Shown here: one piece after another, positions 1 to 8,319 of the stretch
Position numbering within the stretch: position 1 is the first letter of the stretch
Layout of the letters: every line of letters starts with the position of its first letter
Assembly: GCA_001298545.1 (NCBI GenBank)
Contig: LJCX01000029.1
Span: forward strand, 186,001-250,000
Source: Actinobacteria bacterium OV320
GTDB taxonomy: Bacteria; Actinomycetota; Actinomycetes; Streptomycetales; Streptomycetaceae
Direction: 5' to 3'
DNA: 64,000 bases
Notes under the pieces: generated by a model
What the model was told of the DNA's origin: nothing
The model's input: only the letters and a program-made list of their open reading frames with translations
Database searches by the model: none
Made by a program: the position numbers and the translations under genes

Positions 1-15
1 GCTCCTTCAAGGAGC
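1..15. terminator. Small inverted repeat downstream of sdhB
   Basis: GCTCC-TTCAA-GGAGC forms a 5-bp stem with a 5-nt loop, 40 nt past the sdhB stop codon. It could belong to the transcription end of the sdh operon, but the window begins here, so any extension of the stem cannot be seen. Confidence 0.3.
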
Positions 16-55
16 GGGGCCCTCGCCGTGTGCGCGAAGCAGCGAGCCGGGAGGC

Positions 56-817
56 TCAGAAGCGGCGCGTGATCAGCGCTCGCTTCACCTCCTGGATCGC
101 CTTCGTGACCTCGATACCGCGCGGGCAGGCGTCCGTGCAGTTGAACGTCGTACGGCAGCGCCAGACGCCGTCCTTGTCGTTCAGGATCTCCAGGCGCTGC
201 TCACCCGCCTCGTCGCGCGAGTCGAAGATGAAGCGGTGGGCGTTCACGATCGCGGCCGGACCGAAGTACTGGCCGTCGTTCCAGAACACCGGGCAGGACG
301 ACGTGCAGGCCGCGCAGAGGATGCACTTCGTCGTGTCGTCGAACCGCTCGCGGTCCTCGGCGGTCTGGAAGCGCTCACGCGTGGGCTCGTTCGTGTCCTT
401 CGTGATGAGGAAGGGCATGACGTCCCGGTACGCCTGGAAGAACGGCTCCATGTCGACGACCAGGTCCTTCAGGACCGTCAGGCCCTTGATGGGCTCGACC
501 GTGATCGGCTTCTCGGGGTTGATGTCCTTGATCAGCGTCTTGCACGCGAGGCGGTTCTTGCCGTTGATCCGCATCGCGTCCGAACCGCAGATGCCGTGGG
601 CGCAGGAGCGCCGGAAGGTCAGCGTGCCGTCGACGTCCCACTTGATCTTGTGGAGACCGTCGAGGACGCGCTCCTTCGGGTCGATCTCCAGCGTGAAGTC
701 CTGCCAGACGGCCTCCGCCGAGACCTCCGGGTTGAACCGGCGGACCCGGAAGGTGACCGTGATGTACGGAGAGGCCGCGGACTCCGCCTCGACCTTGTCC
801 AGAACGGGAGTTGCCAT
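56..817 (-). CDS. sdhB: Succinate dehydrogenase iron-sulfur subunit
   Basis: Iron-sulfur subunit of respiratory complex II. It passes electrons from SdhA flavin to the membrane anchors. 253 residues, the usual length. The N-terminal ferredoxin domain has C72, C77, D80 and C92 as [2Fe-2S] ligands (Asp in the third position is normal for SdhB). The C-terminal domain has C165-x2-C168-x2-C171 with C175, and C221, C227 and C231, for the [4Fe-4S] and [3Fe-4S] clusters. The start ATG overlaps the sdhA stop as TGATG, so the two are translationally coupled. Last gene of the sdhCDAB operon. Confidence 0.97.
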   Translation of the reverse strand: MATPVLDKVEAESAASPYITVTFRVRRFNPEVSAEAVWQDFTLEIDPKERVLDGLHKIKWDVDGTLTFRRSCAHGICGSDAMRINGKNRLACKTLIKDINPEKPITVEPIKGLTVLKDLVVDMEPFFQAYRDVMPFLITKDTNEPTRERFQTAEDRERFDDTTKCILCAACTSSCPVFWNDGQYFGPAAIVNAHRFIFDSRDEAGEQRLEILNDKDGVWRCRTTFNCTDACPRGIEVTKAIQEVKRALITRRF

Positions 818-2571
818 CAGTACTTACGCTCCATCGGCTGGTAGCGGGTCTGGACGACCGGCTTGTAGTCGAGACGGATGGACTCGGTGCCGTCGTCGCC
901 GACCTCGCGGTACGCCATGGTGTGGCGCATGAAGTTGACGTCGTCGCGGTTCGGGTAGTCCTCGCGGTAGTGACCGCCGCGGGACTCCTTGCGGGCCAGC
1001 GCCGACACCGCCATGACCTCGGCCAGGTCGAGCAGGTTGCCCAGCTCGATGGCCTCCAGCAGGTCCGTGTTGAACCGTCGGCCCTTGTCCTGGATCGAGA
1101 TGTTGCGGTAGCGCTCGCGCAGCTCGGCGAGCTTCTCCACCGCCGTCTTGATCGTCTGCTCGGTGCGGAACACCATGACGTTCGCGTCCATGGTCTCCTG
1201 GAGCTCGCGGCGCAGCTCCGCCACCCGCTCGGTGCCGGTGGACGCGCGCAGGTGCTCCACCTGGTCGATCACCTGCTGCGCGGGGTTCTCCGGCAGCTCG
1301 ACGTACTCCGCCTTCTGCGAGTACTCGGCGGCGGCGATGCCCGCCCGCTTGCCGAACACGTTGATGTCCAGCAGCGAGTTGGTGCCCAGCCGGTTGGCGC
1401 CGTGCACCGACACACAGGCGACCTCGCCGGCGGCGTACAGGCCCGGGACGACCGTGGTGTTGTCGAGCAGGACCTCGCCCTGGACGTTCGTCGGGATGCC
1501 GCCCATGGCGTAGTGCGCGGTGGGCTGGATCGGAATCGGGTCCGTGTACGGCTCGATGCCGAGGTACGTGCGCGCGAACTCCGTGATGTCCGGGAGCTTC
1601 GCGTCCAGCTGCTCCGGCGGGAGGTGGGTGAGGTCGAGGTAGACGTGGTCGCCCTCGGGACCGCAGCCGCGGCCTTCCCGGATCTCCGTGTAGATCGAGC
1701 GGGACACGACGTCACGCGACGCCAGGTCCTTCATGACCGGCGCGTACTTCTCCATGAAGCGCTCGCCGTCCTTGTTGCGGAGGATGCCGCCCTCACCGCG
1801 GGCGCCCTCCGTCAGCAGGATGCCCATGCGCCAGATGCCGGTCGGGTGGAACTGGAAGAACTCCATGTCCTCCAGCGGCAGCCCGCGCCGGTACACGGCC
1901 GCCTGGCCGTCACCCGTCAGCGTGTGCGCGTTCGAGGTCACCTTGAAGAACTTGCCGGTGCCGCCGGAGGCGTAGATGACGGCCTTCGCCTGGAAGACGT
2001 GGATCTCGCCGGTCGCCAGCTCGTACGCGACCACACCCGCGGACCGCTTCACACCGTCGACCTCGGTGATCAGCTGGTCGAGGACGTAGAACTCGTTGTA
2101 GAACTCCACGCCCTCCTTCACGCAGTTCTGGTACAGCGTCTGGAGGATCATGTGACCGGTGCGGTCGGCCGCGTAGCAGGACCGGCGGACCGGGGCCTCG
2201 CCGTGGTTGCGGCTGTGACCGCCGAAGCGGCGCTGGTCGATCGTGCCGTTGGGCGTCCGGTTGAACGGCAGGCCCATCTTCTCCAGGTCGAGGACCGAGT
2301 CGATGGCCTCCTTCGCCAGGATCTCGGCGGCGTCCTGGTCGACCAGGTAGTCACCGCCCTTGACCGTGTCGAAGGTGTGCCACTCCCAGTTGTCCTCCTC
2401 CACGTTGGCCAGCGCGGCGGCCATGCCGCCCTGCGCGGCGCCCGTGTGGGAGCGGGTGGGGTAGAGCTTGGTCAGCACGGCGGTGCGGCTGCGCTTCGTC
2501 GACTCGATCGCGGCGCGCATACCGGCGCCGCCGGCGCCGACGATGACTGTGTCGTACTTGTGGATCTTCAT
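817..2571 (-). CDS. sdhA: Succinate dehydrogenase flavoprotein subunit
   Basis: Catalytic subunit that oxidises succinate to fumarate in the TCA cycle. 584 residues. The N-terminal FAD-binding motif VGAGGAGMRA is at about residues 11-20, and the histidine that carries covalent 8-alpha-histidyl-FAD is H42 in SHTGAAQGG. The C-terminal RLGTNSLLD region is typical of the family. It lies between sdhD and sdhB; the gap to sdhD is 33 bp and the overlap with sdhB is one base. Nothing unusual was seen. Confidence 0.97.
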   Translation of the reverse strand: MKIHKYDTVIVGAGGAGMRAAIESTKRSRTAVLTKLYPTRSHTGAAQGGMAAALANVEEDNWEWHTFDTVKGGDYLVDQDAAEILAKEAIDSVLDLEKMGLPFNRTPNGTIDQRRFGGHSRNHGEAPVRRSCYAADRTGHMILQTLYQNCVKEGVEFYNEFYVLDQLITEVDGVKRSAGVVAYELATGEIHVFQAKAVIYASGGTGKFFKVTSNAHTLTGDGQAAVYRRGLPLEDMEFFQFHPTGIWRMGILLTEGARGEGGILRNKDGERFMEKYAPVMKDLASRDVVSRSIYTEIREGRGCGPEGDHVYLDLTHLPPEQLDAKLPDITEFARTYLGIEPYTDPIPIQPTAHYAMGGIPTNVQGEVLLDNTTVVPGLYAAGEVACVSVHGANRLGTNSLLDINVFGKRAGIAAAEYSQKAEYVELPENPAQQVIDQVEHLRASTGTERVAELRRELQETMDANVMVFRTEQTIKTAVEKLAELRERYRNISIQDKGRRFNTDLLEAIELGNLLDLAEVMAVSALARKESRGGHYREDYPNRDDVNFMRHTMAYREVGDDGTESIRLDYKPVVQTRYQPMERKY

Positions 2572-2604
2572 GAGTGTTTCTCTCAGTCCCTCGGTCCCGT
2601 GCGC

Positions 2605-3087
2605 CTAGCGGATGTTCGGGTCGAAGGTGAAGATCACCAGCGTGCCCAGCAGGATGGTGAACACCGTGGCGGTGTAGAGCAGGCCCTTCAGCCACAGCCG
2701 GGTGTTCGCGCGCTCCGCGTAGTCGTTGATGACCGTGCGCAGGCCGTTCGCCCCGTGCAGCATGGCGAGCCACAGCATCAGCAGGTCCCAGACCTGCCAG
2801 AAGGGGGAGGCCCAGCGGCCGGCCACGAAGGCGAAGCCGATCTTGGAGACACCGCCGTCCAGGACGAGCTGGATCAGCAGGTGACCCAGGACCAGGACGA
2901 CCAGTACGACGCCGGACAGGCGCATGAACAGCCAGGCGCCCATCTCGAAGTTGCCCCGGGTGGACCTGGGGGTCTTCTTGGTGCGCAGGCGCGGGGGCTC
3001 GATGAAGGGCGCGGGGTTGTCCACGCAGTAGACGGAGCCGCCCTCGACGGGGCCGATCCCGGCCGCGGTGGTTTCAGTGGTGGCCAT
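2605..3087 (-). CDS. sdhD: Succinate dehydrogenase membrane anchor subunit
   Basis: Hydrophobic anchor of complex II, 160 residues. After a polar N-terminal stretch of about 45 residues come three predicted membrane helices: around FMRLSGVVLVVLVLGHLLIQ, around the WDLLMLWLAMLHGANGL segment, and the C-terminal LLYTATVFTILLGTLVIF segment. His and Arg residues in helices 1 and 2 fit the haem/quinone site of the family. Stop of sdhC and start of this gene are 5 bp apart. Confidence 0.93.
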   Translation of the reverse strand: MATTETTAAGIGPVEGGSVYCVDNPAPFIEPPRLRTKKTPRSTRGNFEMGAWLFMRLSGVVLVVLVLGHLLIQLVLDGGVSKIGFAFVAGRWASPFWQVWDLLMLWLAMLHGANGLRTVINDYAERANTRLWLKGLLYTATVFTILLGTLVIFTFDPNIR

Positions 3088-3092
3088 CGGTC

Positions 3093-3473
3093 TCAGCTCC
3101 CGAACAGTTCACGAGCGGCGTGGCCGAGCACGGGGTAGATCGCCCCGAGCATCAGCAGCAGCCACAGGCCCACGACACTCCAGAGCATCTGCTTCTGGTA
3201 GCGCGGGCCCTTCGACCAGAAGTCGACGGCGATGACGCGCAGGCCGTTGAGCGCGTGGAAGAGGATGGCGGCCACGAGGCCGTACTCCAGCAGCGCCACG
3301 ACCGGCGTCTTGTAGGTGGCTACGACCTTGTCGTAGTCCTCGGGGGAGACACGCACGAGGGCGGTGTCCAGCACGTGAACGAACAGGAAGAAGAAGATGA
3401 GGACGCCGGTGACTCGATGAGCCACCCAGGACCACATTCCTTCCCGGCCGCGGTACAGCGTTCCAGCCGGCAC
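3093..3473 (-). CDS. sdhC: Succinate dehydrogenase cytochrome b subunit
   Basis: Cytochrome b-type anchor, first gene of sdhCDAB. I place the start at the GTG whose complement is 3471-3473: it has a good Shine-Dalgarno (GGAGGG about 7 nt upstream) and gives 126 residues starting VPAGTLYRGREGMWSWVAHR, the usual family N-terminus. The reading frame stays open further upstream, but that extension is Pro/Arg-rich with no family similarity. Three membrane helices; the SWVAHRVTG and H-A-L-N-G-LR motifs are those of the SdhC haem/quinone site. Confidence 0.92.
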   Translation of the reverse strand: MPAGTLYRGREGMWSWVAHRVTGVLIFFFLFVHVLDTALVRVSPEDYDKVVATYKTPVVALLEYGLVAAILFHALNGLRVIAVDFWSKGPRYQKQMLWSVVGLWLLLMLGAIYPVLGHAARELFGS

Positions 3474-3693
3474 GGAAGAACCCTCCGGGAGCGGGGATTG
3501 GGGCCTGCCGGCTTGGGGTGTCGGACGGGCCCGGCCGGGTACGGTCCACCGGCCCCCAGCATCGTAGCGAGGCACTGGCGCTCGGCTTACGTCGGGCCTA
3601 CCTGTGTGATCAAAGTGGCACGCAGATGGGTGAGCGTTGCGGCATCTGGGGTGGAGTGTCCCGTTTGGGTCCGGATGGGACGCCGTGGTGCCC
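3474..3693. promoter_or_regulatory. Leader region of the sdh operon
   Basis: This 220-bp gap must carry the promoter for sdhCDAB on the minus strand. The sdhC Shine-Dalgarno GGAGGG is visible at its left edge. I see no clear operator or attenuator. Confidence 0.4.
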
Positions 3694-3741
3694 GGTCGCG
3701 CCCCGCGGCGGAGCCGCACGGGTCACCGCCCCGCGCCCCTC
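3694..3741 (-). repeat. Dispersed Streptomyces intergenic repeat, copy 1
   Basis: The segment resembles a short intergenic element common in Streptomyces genomes: GGTCGCGCCC, a GCGGC-N3-GCCGC hairpin, then CCCCGCGCCCCT. It is the reverse complement, somewhat diverged, of the copy at 24981-25056. It abuts the stop codon of the next gene, so it may act as its 3' end or terminator. Confidence 0.55.
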
Positions 3742-4279
3742 AGGCGAGCCGCGTCAGCCGTTGCCTCGCCAGTCTCCGGAGTTCCTCCGCCGCCACTACC
3801 CGCTCGTCCTCGGGATCGTTTGTCAATCGTGACCGGATGCCCTCCAGGACGTGGTCCAGGGACTCCTCCTGGGGAACACCGTCGAGGCAGATGACGAACG
3901 CGTGTCCGAATCGGGCCTCATAGGCCGCGTGGGCCGCGTCCAGCGCCATGTGCGCCGCTCCGTACGCGTCCGCCGGCAGGCCGGGCAGGGACTCCGCCGC
4001 CAGGGCCTCCGCCAGATCGGCCGGGCTCAGGTCGTACGCGGCCTCGTCGGAGGCGGCCAGCAGGGCGTCGAGCGTCGGATACGGGCGGTGGTCGGCGATC
4101 CGGCGGGCCCAGCGGAGGCTGCGCAGACAGGCGAGGAGCGTGCGGTGCGCCTCGGCGGCGGGGACGGTGTTGAAACCGTCCGGCGGAGGTGCGGGTGAGG
4201 TCCGGGTCTGCGCCGGTATGGCGAGGCAGCCGGAGGAAGGGGAAAGACGGTGCGCAGGCAGCGTGGATCCTCGCGTCAC
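3740..4279 (-). CDS. OHCU decarboxylase-like protein (UraD family)
   Basis: Similar to 2-oxo-4-hydroxy-4-carboxy-5-ureidoimidazoline decarboxylase, which acts after urate oxidase in purine catabolism. The FNTVPAAEA start of the domain, the CLRSLRWARR segment, and the C-terminal FGHAFVICLDG...IRSRLTNDPEDER block (about residues 120-160) match the family. The central HPRIG and SxxEQ motifs, which carry the catalytic histidine, are not recognisable: the sequence there reads AAESLPGLPADAYGAAHMA. It may therefore be a non-catalytic or divergent paralogue. There are no other purine-degradation genes nearby. The GTG start at 4279 is uncertain; the first 35 residues are low-complexity Ser/Pro-rich. 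Confidence 0.75.
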   Translation of the reverse strand: MTRGSTLPAHRLSPSSGCLAIPAQTRTSPAPPPDGFNTVPAAEAHRTLLACLRSLRWARRIADHRPYPTLDALLAASDEAAYDLSPADLAEALAAESLPGLPADAYGAAHMALDAAHAAYEARFGHAFVICLDGVPQEESLDHVLEGIRSRLTNDPEDERVVAAEELRRLARQRLTRLA

Positions 4280-4310
4280 GTGTGATGTGGCAGGGGATGC
4301 AGTGAAAGGT

Positions 4311-4351
4311 GTGTCGACACGTTATCGAGAGCGGTCAGGACGTGTCTGACC
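4311..4351. promoter_or_regulatory. Two dyads upstream of the GH20 gene
   Basis: A perfect 10-bp palindrome GTGTCGACAC (4311-4320) is followed by GGTCAG-N7-CTGACC (4333-4351). They lie about 105-145 bp before the GH20 start and may be operator sites. They do not match the DasR consensus (TGGTCTAGACCA) expected for chitin-related genes. Confidence 0.3.
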
Positions 4352-4456
4352 GATGCCTGAATTTCACCCGAACGAGAGAGTTTCGGAATGTGTCGTGGAC
4401 TCCGTCACGACGGGCTCGACGCGCTTCGGGCGGCCGGGAGTCGTACGGTGGGCGGA

Positions 4457-6136
4457 GTGAGCAGGCACAGGCATCGGCGCCGGGCGCCGCAGAGGAAGCC
4501 GCACCAGCAGGTCGCGGCACGGGCAGTGATGGCGGGCGCCCTGGTCGCCGCGCTCGGTGTCGGGCTCGGCGTGTGGGCCTCGTCGGACGACGACGGCACG
4601 ACACCGGCCGGATCGGCAGCCTCCCGGCAGGCCGCCGCGAGGACGCCCGGCGCGGGCGACACCGGCGCCGCCGCCGCGCAGGCCCCGACCCCGACGCCCA
4701 CCCGCTCCTACGCCCTGTCCACCACCCCCCGCACCATCCCCGCCGTCAGCGCCCACACCCCGGCGCGCGGCCCCGGGTGGAAGCCGCAGTCCACCCGCCG
4801 GGTGGTGGTGAGCGACGCGGGCCTCGCCGACGAGGGGCGGCTGGTCGCCGGCGAGCTGGGGCTGACGTACGCCGGGGAGAAGGACGACGTGCGCGCCGGG
4901 GACCTGCGGCTGGCGCTCAACGACGACGAGGGCGCGAACCCGGAGTCGTACACCATGACCGTGCGCGGCGGGCGGGTCACCATCAGCGCGCCCTCCGACG
5001 CGGGCGTCTTCTACGGCACCCGCACCCTCAAGCAGGAGGTGCACGCCGGCGGTACGGCGCCGGAGGGCGTCGTACGGGACCAGCCGGCCAAGCCGCAGCG
5101 CGGGTTCACGCTGGACATCGCGCGCAAGCACTTCACCGCCGCCTGGATCGAGGACCGGGTGCGCGAGCTCGGCGATCTGAAGTACAACCAGATCGGCCTG
5201 CACTTCTCCGACGACCAGGCCTTCCGGATCGAGTCCGACAGCCACCCGGAGATCGTCTCGAGCGTTCACCTCACCAAGGCCGAGGTGAAGAAGATCGTCG
5301 ACCTCGCGGCGAGCCGGCACATCACCGTCGTGCCCGAGATCGACTCACCCGGACACCTGGGCGCCGTCCTCGCGGCCCACCCCGAACTCCAGCTGCGCAA
5401 CGCGAACGGGGTGGCGACCCGCGGGGCGATCGACATCTCCAAGGACGAGTCCGCGGACCTCCTCGACGACCTGCTCGACGAGTACGCCGACGTCTTCCCC
5501 GGCGCCTACTGGCACCTCGGCGGCGACGAGTACCAGGCCCTGACGGTCTCGAACCCGGCCGTCTCCTACCCCCAGCTGGCCGCCGCCGCGACGGCCCGGT
5601 ACGGCTCCGGCGCGGGCGTCGCCGACCTCACCACCGGCTGGCTCAACGACCGCGCCGACACCGTCCGCGCCCACGACCGCACCATGCGGGTGTGGAACGA
5701 CGGCTTCTTCCGCGGCACGTCGGTCAAGCCGGCCTCCGACCTCGTGGTCGCCTACTGGACCGGCAAGGAGATCGGCGCGCGGCCGCCGGTCGAGTACCTG
5801 AGCGCCGGGCTCAAGATGCTCAACTACAACGACGAGTACCTGTACTACGTCCTCGGTGAACCGAACGACTTCGTCTACCCGACCGGGAAGCGGATCTACG
5901 AGCAGTGGACCCCGCGGGTGCTGCGCGGCACGACGCCGGTCCCCGCGAAGTACGACGCCCAGATCCTCGGCGGCTCCTTCTCGGTGTGGTGCGACCTCGC
6001 GAACTCGCAGACCCAGGACCAGATCGCGGCCGGCATCCGGATGCCGCTGCGGGCCACCTCGCAGAAGCTGTGGGACGCCGGAACACCCCCACTGACCTGG
6101 ACACAGTTCACGGCCCTGGCGAACCGGCTCGGTTGA
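4457..6136 (+). CDS. Secreted beta-N-acetylhexosaminidase (GH20)
   Basis: Exo-glycosidase that removes terminal N-acetylhexosamines from chitin oligomers or peptidoglycan fragments. 560 residues from the GTG at 4457. A basic N-terminus (RHRHRRRAPQRKP) and one hydrophobic helix form a signal peptide or anchor, followed by a Thr/Pro/Ala linker. A GH20b N-terminal domain precedes the (beta/alpha)8 barrel. The catalytic Asp-Glu pair is D357-E358 in H353-LGGDE; substrate-assisted catalysis via the acetamido group is the family mechanism. Also visible: GFTLDIARKHF at the barrel start and EIDSPGHLGA. The GTG is chosen because the preceding codons have no family similarity. Confidence 0.9.
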   Translation: MSRHRHRRRAPQRKPHQQVAARAVMAGALVAALGVGLGVWASSDDDGTTPAGSAASRQAAARTPGAGDTGAAAAQAPTPTPTRSYALSTTPRTIPAVSAHTPARGPGWKPQSTRRVVVSDAGLADEGRLVAGELGLTYAGEKDDVRAGDLRLALNDDEGANPESYTMTVRGGRVTISAPSDAGVFYGTRTLKQEVHAGGTAPEGVVRDQPAKPQRGFTLDIARKHFTAAWIEDRVRELGDLKYNQIGLHFSDDQAFRIESDSHPEIVSSVHLTKAEVKKIVDLAASRHITVVPEIDSPGHLGAVLAAHPELQLRNANGVATRGAIDISKDESADLLDDLLDEYADVFPGAYWHLGGDEYQALTVSNPAVSYPQLAAAATARYGSGAGVADLTTGWLNDRADTVRAHDRTMRVWNDGFFRGTSVKPASDLVVAYWTGKEIGARPPVEYLSAGLKMLNYNDEYLYYVLGEPNDFVYPTGKRIYEQWTPRVLRGTTPVPAKYDAQILGGSFSVWCDLANSQTQDQIAAGIRMPLRATSQKLWDAGTPPLTWTQFTALANRLG

Positions 6137-6243
6137 TTTCCGCTGGACGTGCGGTGTCGGTGAACCGTATGTTCCGCGTGCTGCCGCGCGTGAGGCTCAG
6201 GGGAGAGCCGGGCGCGGCCTTCACACGGACCTCGGGGGATCTC

Positions 6244-6924
6244 ATGCTGCGCTCACCTGTCACGCTCGCGCGGGCGGCCGCCGCCCTGCTGGGCCTCGTC
6301 ATCGCCACCGACCTGTTCGCCCTGTGGGCGGATTTCGTGATGTTCGACGTCACGGGCGACATCGCCGACGGCGCCCAGGGGGAACTGGGCCGGGCCCGCC
6401 AGGCGGACCGGCTCTTCGGCTGGGCCGGCTATGCCCAGAGCGCGGCCCTGGTCGCCTGCGTCATCGTGTTCCTGTGCTGGTTCCACCGGGTGCGGGTCAA
6501 CGCCGAGGTGTTCCGGCCGGACGGGCACAGCAAGTCGCGCGGCTGGGCGGTCGGCGCCTGGTTCACCCCGATCGTGAACCTCTGGTACCCGCGCCGGATC
6601 GCGCTGGACATCTGGGACGCCAGCAGCCCCGGCACCCCCTGGCACCGGCCCCGGCCGCACGGGCTGGTCAACGCCTGGTGGACGCTGTGGATCATCTCGC
6701 TCGTCGCCGACCGGGCGGGCTTCCAGTCGTACCGAAAGGCCGGGACGGCCGCCGAGATCTACGACGCCCTGATCCAGGTGATCTCGGCGGACCTGGTCGA
6801 CATCGTCGCGGCCGCCCTCGCGATCGCCTTCGTCCTGCGGCTGACGGGGATGCAGAACGAGAAGGCGCTCCAGGGTCCGGGCGCGGTGTCGCCGCCGGTC
6901 GGAGCCGTCGGCGGCCCTGCCTGA
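6244..6924 (+). CDS. DUF4328 domain membrane protein
   Basis: 226-residue integral membrane protein of the actinobacterial DUF4328 family; function unknown. Helices: LARAAAALLGLVIATDLFAL, the AALVACVIVFLCWFHRV segment, a WAVGAWFTPIVNLWYPRRI re-entrant region typical of the family, VNAWWTLWIISLV, and a last helix ending AFVLRLT. The ATG at 6244 follows GGGGGAT 5 nt upstream; the frame is open further upstream but overlaps the GH20 gene and is unlike the family. Confidence 0.8.
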   Translation: MLRSPVTLARAAAALLGLVIATDLFALWADFVMFDVTGDIADGAQGELGRARQADRLFGWAGYAQSAALVACVIVFLCWFHRVRVNAEVFRPDGHSKSRGWAVGAWFTPIVNLWYPRRIALDIWDASSPGTPWHRPRPHGLVNAWWTLWIISLVADRAGFQSYRKAGTAAEIYDALIQVISADLVDIVAAALAIAFVLRLTGMQNEKALQGPGAVSPPVGAVGGPA

Positions 6925-7024
6925 GTTGGCTGAAAAGGCCTGCCTGTGACACTCCTGGCCCGTCGCACGCAGTAAGGGGAAGTGTGGGCTCCGTAAGGTC
7001 GGTGCCCTGGCGAGGGAGGCGCGG

Positions 7025-7579
7025 ATGAGCCTGGTGGAACTGATCGCTCAGGCCGACGAACGCGGACTGGCTGCCAGTGGGCTGGCTTGTTTGGATCGGT
7101 GCATACCCCTGCTCGGGGGTGACGACGAGATCCTGCGACCGCTGTGGGGCACCCTCACAAAGGACTCCGACGCCGCCGACTGGGGCGAACTGCTGGAACA
7201 GGCGCGGGGCAAGCTGGCGTCGGCCGCGCAGGAGGGCGACGAGGCCGAGCTGCTGGCCCGCCGGATGCTGGCCGCCGCACCCGAGAGCCGCTCCGCCGCC
7301 GAGGTGCGGCTCTGGTCCGACGCCTGCTCCGTCGCCTCGCTCCAGATCCACCGCCTCCTCGACCCGGCCGAGGACGCCTCCCCGGTCGACTCCCGCCGGG
7401 AGGGCCGTACGGAGGGCATGTCCCCCCTCGTCGCCGCCGAACTGCGCCGCCAGGTCGCCGTCCTGGAGGTGCTCGCCGGTCACGGCGCGGGCGGACTGCG
7501 CCGGGCGCTGGAGGTGACCACGGAAGGGCGCCGGGTGCTGCGCGCGGTGGTCTCACGGCGGGCTCGTGGACGTAAGTGA
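7025..7579 (+). CDS. Conserved actinobacterial hypothetical protein
   Basis: 184-residue, mostly helical soluble protein (MSLVELIAQADERGLA start). No recognised domain, signal peptide or membrane segment. The body is Ala/Glu/Leu/Arg-rich with TPR-like helix spacing (GELLEQARGKLA, AELLARRMLAAAPESRSAAEV), but I cannot assign a repeat family. The start ATG has GAGGGAGG about 6-12 nt upstream. Confidence 0.7.
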   Translation: MSLVELIAQADERGLAASGLACLDRCIPLLGGDDEILRPLWGTLTKDSDAADWGELLEQARGKLASAAQEGDEAELLARRMLAAAPESRSAAEVRLWSDACSVASLQIHRLLDPAEDASPVDSRREGRTEGMSPLVAAELRRQVAVLEVLAGHGAGGLRRALEVTTEGRRVLRAVVSRRARGRK

Positions 7580-7634
7580 GCGGAGTGCGGGGGATGTGGG
7601 GCGGTCCTGCACCGGTCTCGGAACAGCCCCGAAA

Positions 7635-8090
7635 ATGAGTGACGCAACCCGCGCCGACCTCGCTCTTCCTGATGTGACGCGTAGGACGACCGACCAGACC
7701 GACCGGAGCGAGCAGCCGCCCCGTCCCTCCGCCGCCGCGAAGCCCGTGCGGTGGGCGGCGGAGGCGGTGGCGGCCGCGCCCGACGGCATCCGGCCCCATC
7801 TCGACCACTCCGCGCAGAGCCTGTGGCGCGTCGACCGGCTGCTCGAGGAGCTGCGGCGGGAGGGCTCGCCGTACACCGCCGTGGAGCACGTGCTGCGCGG
7901 CCTCGGCGCGTACGCCGGTGAGGTGATCGTCCGGCAGACCGGCGCCGAGTGGTGGGGTTCCGGCGGCGACCACTGGGTCCGCACCCCCGACGGCCGTCTC
8001 TGGGAGCCCCTGGACGAGGCCCGCCGCTGCTTCGGCGGCCACGGCTCCCTGCGGCTGCTGTGCCGGGACGCGATGCGGGGGCGGCGGTAG
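7635..8090 (+). CDS. Conserved hypothetical protein
   Basis: 151 residues from the ATG at 7635; the frame is open from 7566, so a longer form is possible. After a polar N-terminus the conserved core (about residues 40-150) has LDHSAQSLWRVDRLLEELRR, GAYAGEVIVRQTGAEWW and PDGRLWEPLDEARRCF. This pattern recurs in Streptomyces proteins of unknown function. No catalytic motif, signal peptide or membrane helix. It lies 55 bp after the preceding gene in the same direction. Confidence 0.6.
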   Translation: MSDATRADLALPDVTRRTTDQTDRSEQPPRPSAAAKPVRWAAEAVAAAPDGIRPHLDHSAQSLWRVDRLLEELRREGSPYTAVEHVLRGLGAYAGEVIVRQTGAEWWGSGGDHWVRTPDGRLWEPLDEARRCFGGHGSLRLLCRDAMRGRR

Positions 8091-8319
8091 CCGCACAGCC
8101 GATGTCCGGATTCGGCAAGCGCGGCACGTTCGTGTGGTGCGAGTCGGCCGCGGCCTGAGAGAGGGCGCGCCGGTCGGGTGGACCGGTGGCGCGTTCGTCC
8201 CCTGTGACACTTCTGCGCGGCCCGGCGCTGAATGACCGTGAGGGCGTGGCCGTGTTCGGACCCGAGGTCCGGCGGGGGAGTCGCGCGCCGGAACGAACTC
8301 CGCACGAACGAGGACAGTC

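Noticed and set aside
811..3138. A 775-codon open frame on the plus strand opposite sdhA and sdhD
   Set aside because: Its composition (Asp/Val/Arg/His/Gly-rich, no domain) is that of an antisense frame in high-GC DNA, and the minus strand encodes unmistakable SdhA and SdhD.
4311..4351. DasR (dre) operator in front of the GH20 gene
   Set aside because: Two dyads are present, but neither matches TGGTCTAGACCA closely enough to claim DasR control.
4309..5859. Long plus-strand frame overlapping the GH20 gene
   Set aside because: Arg/Pro/Gly-rich with no motif; the GH20 frame has all family motifs and proper codon bias.
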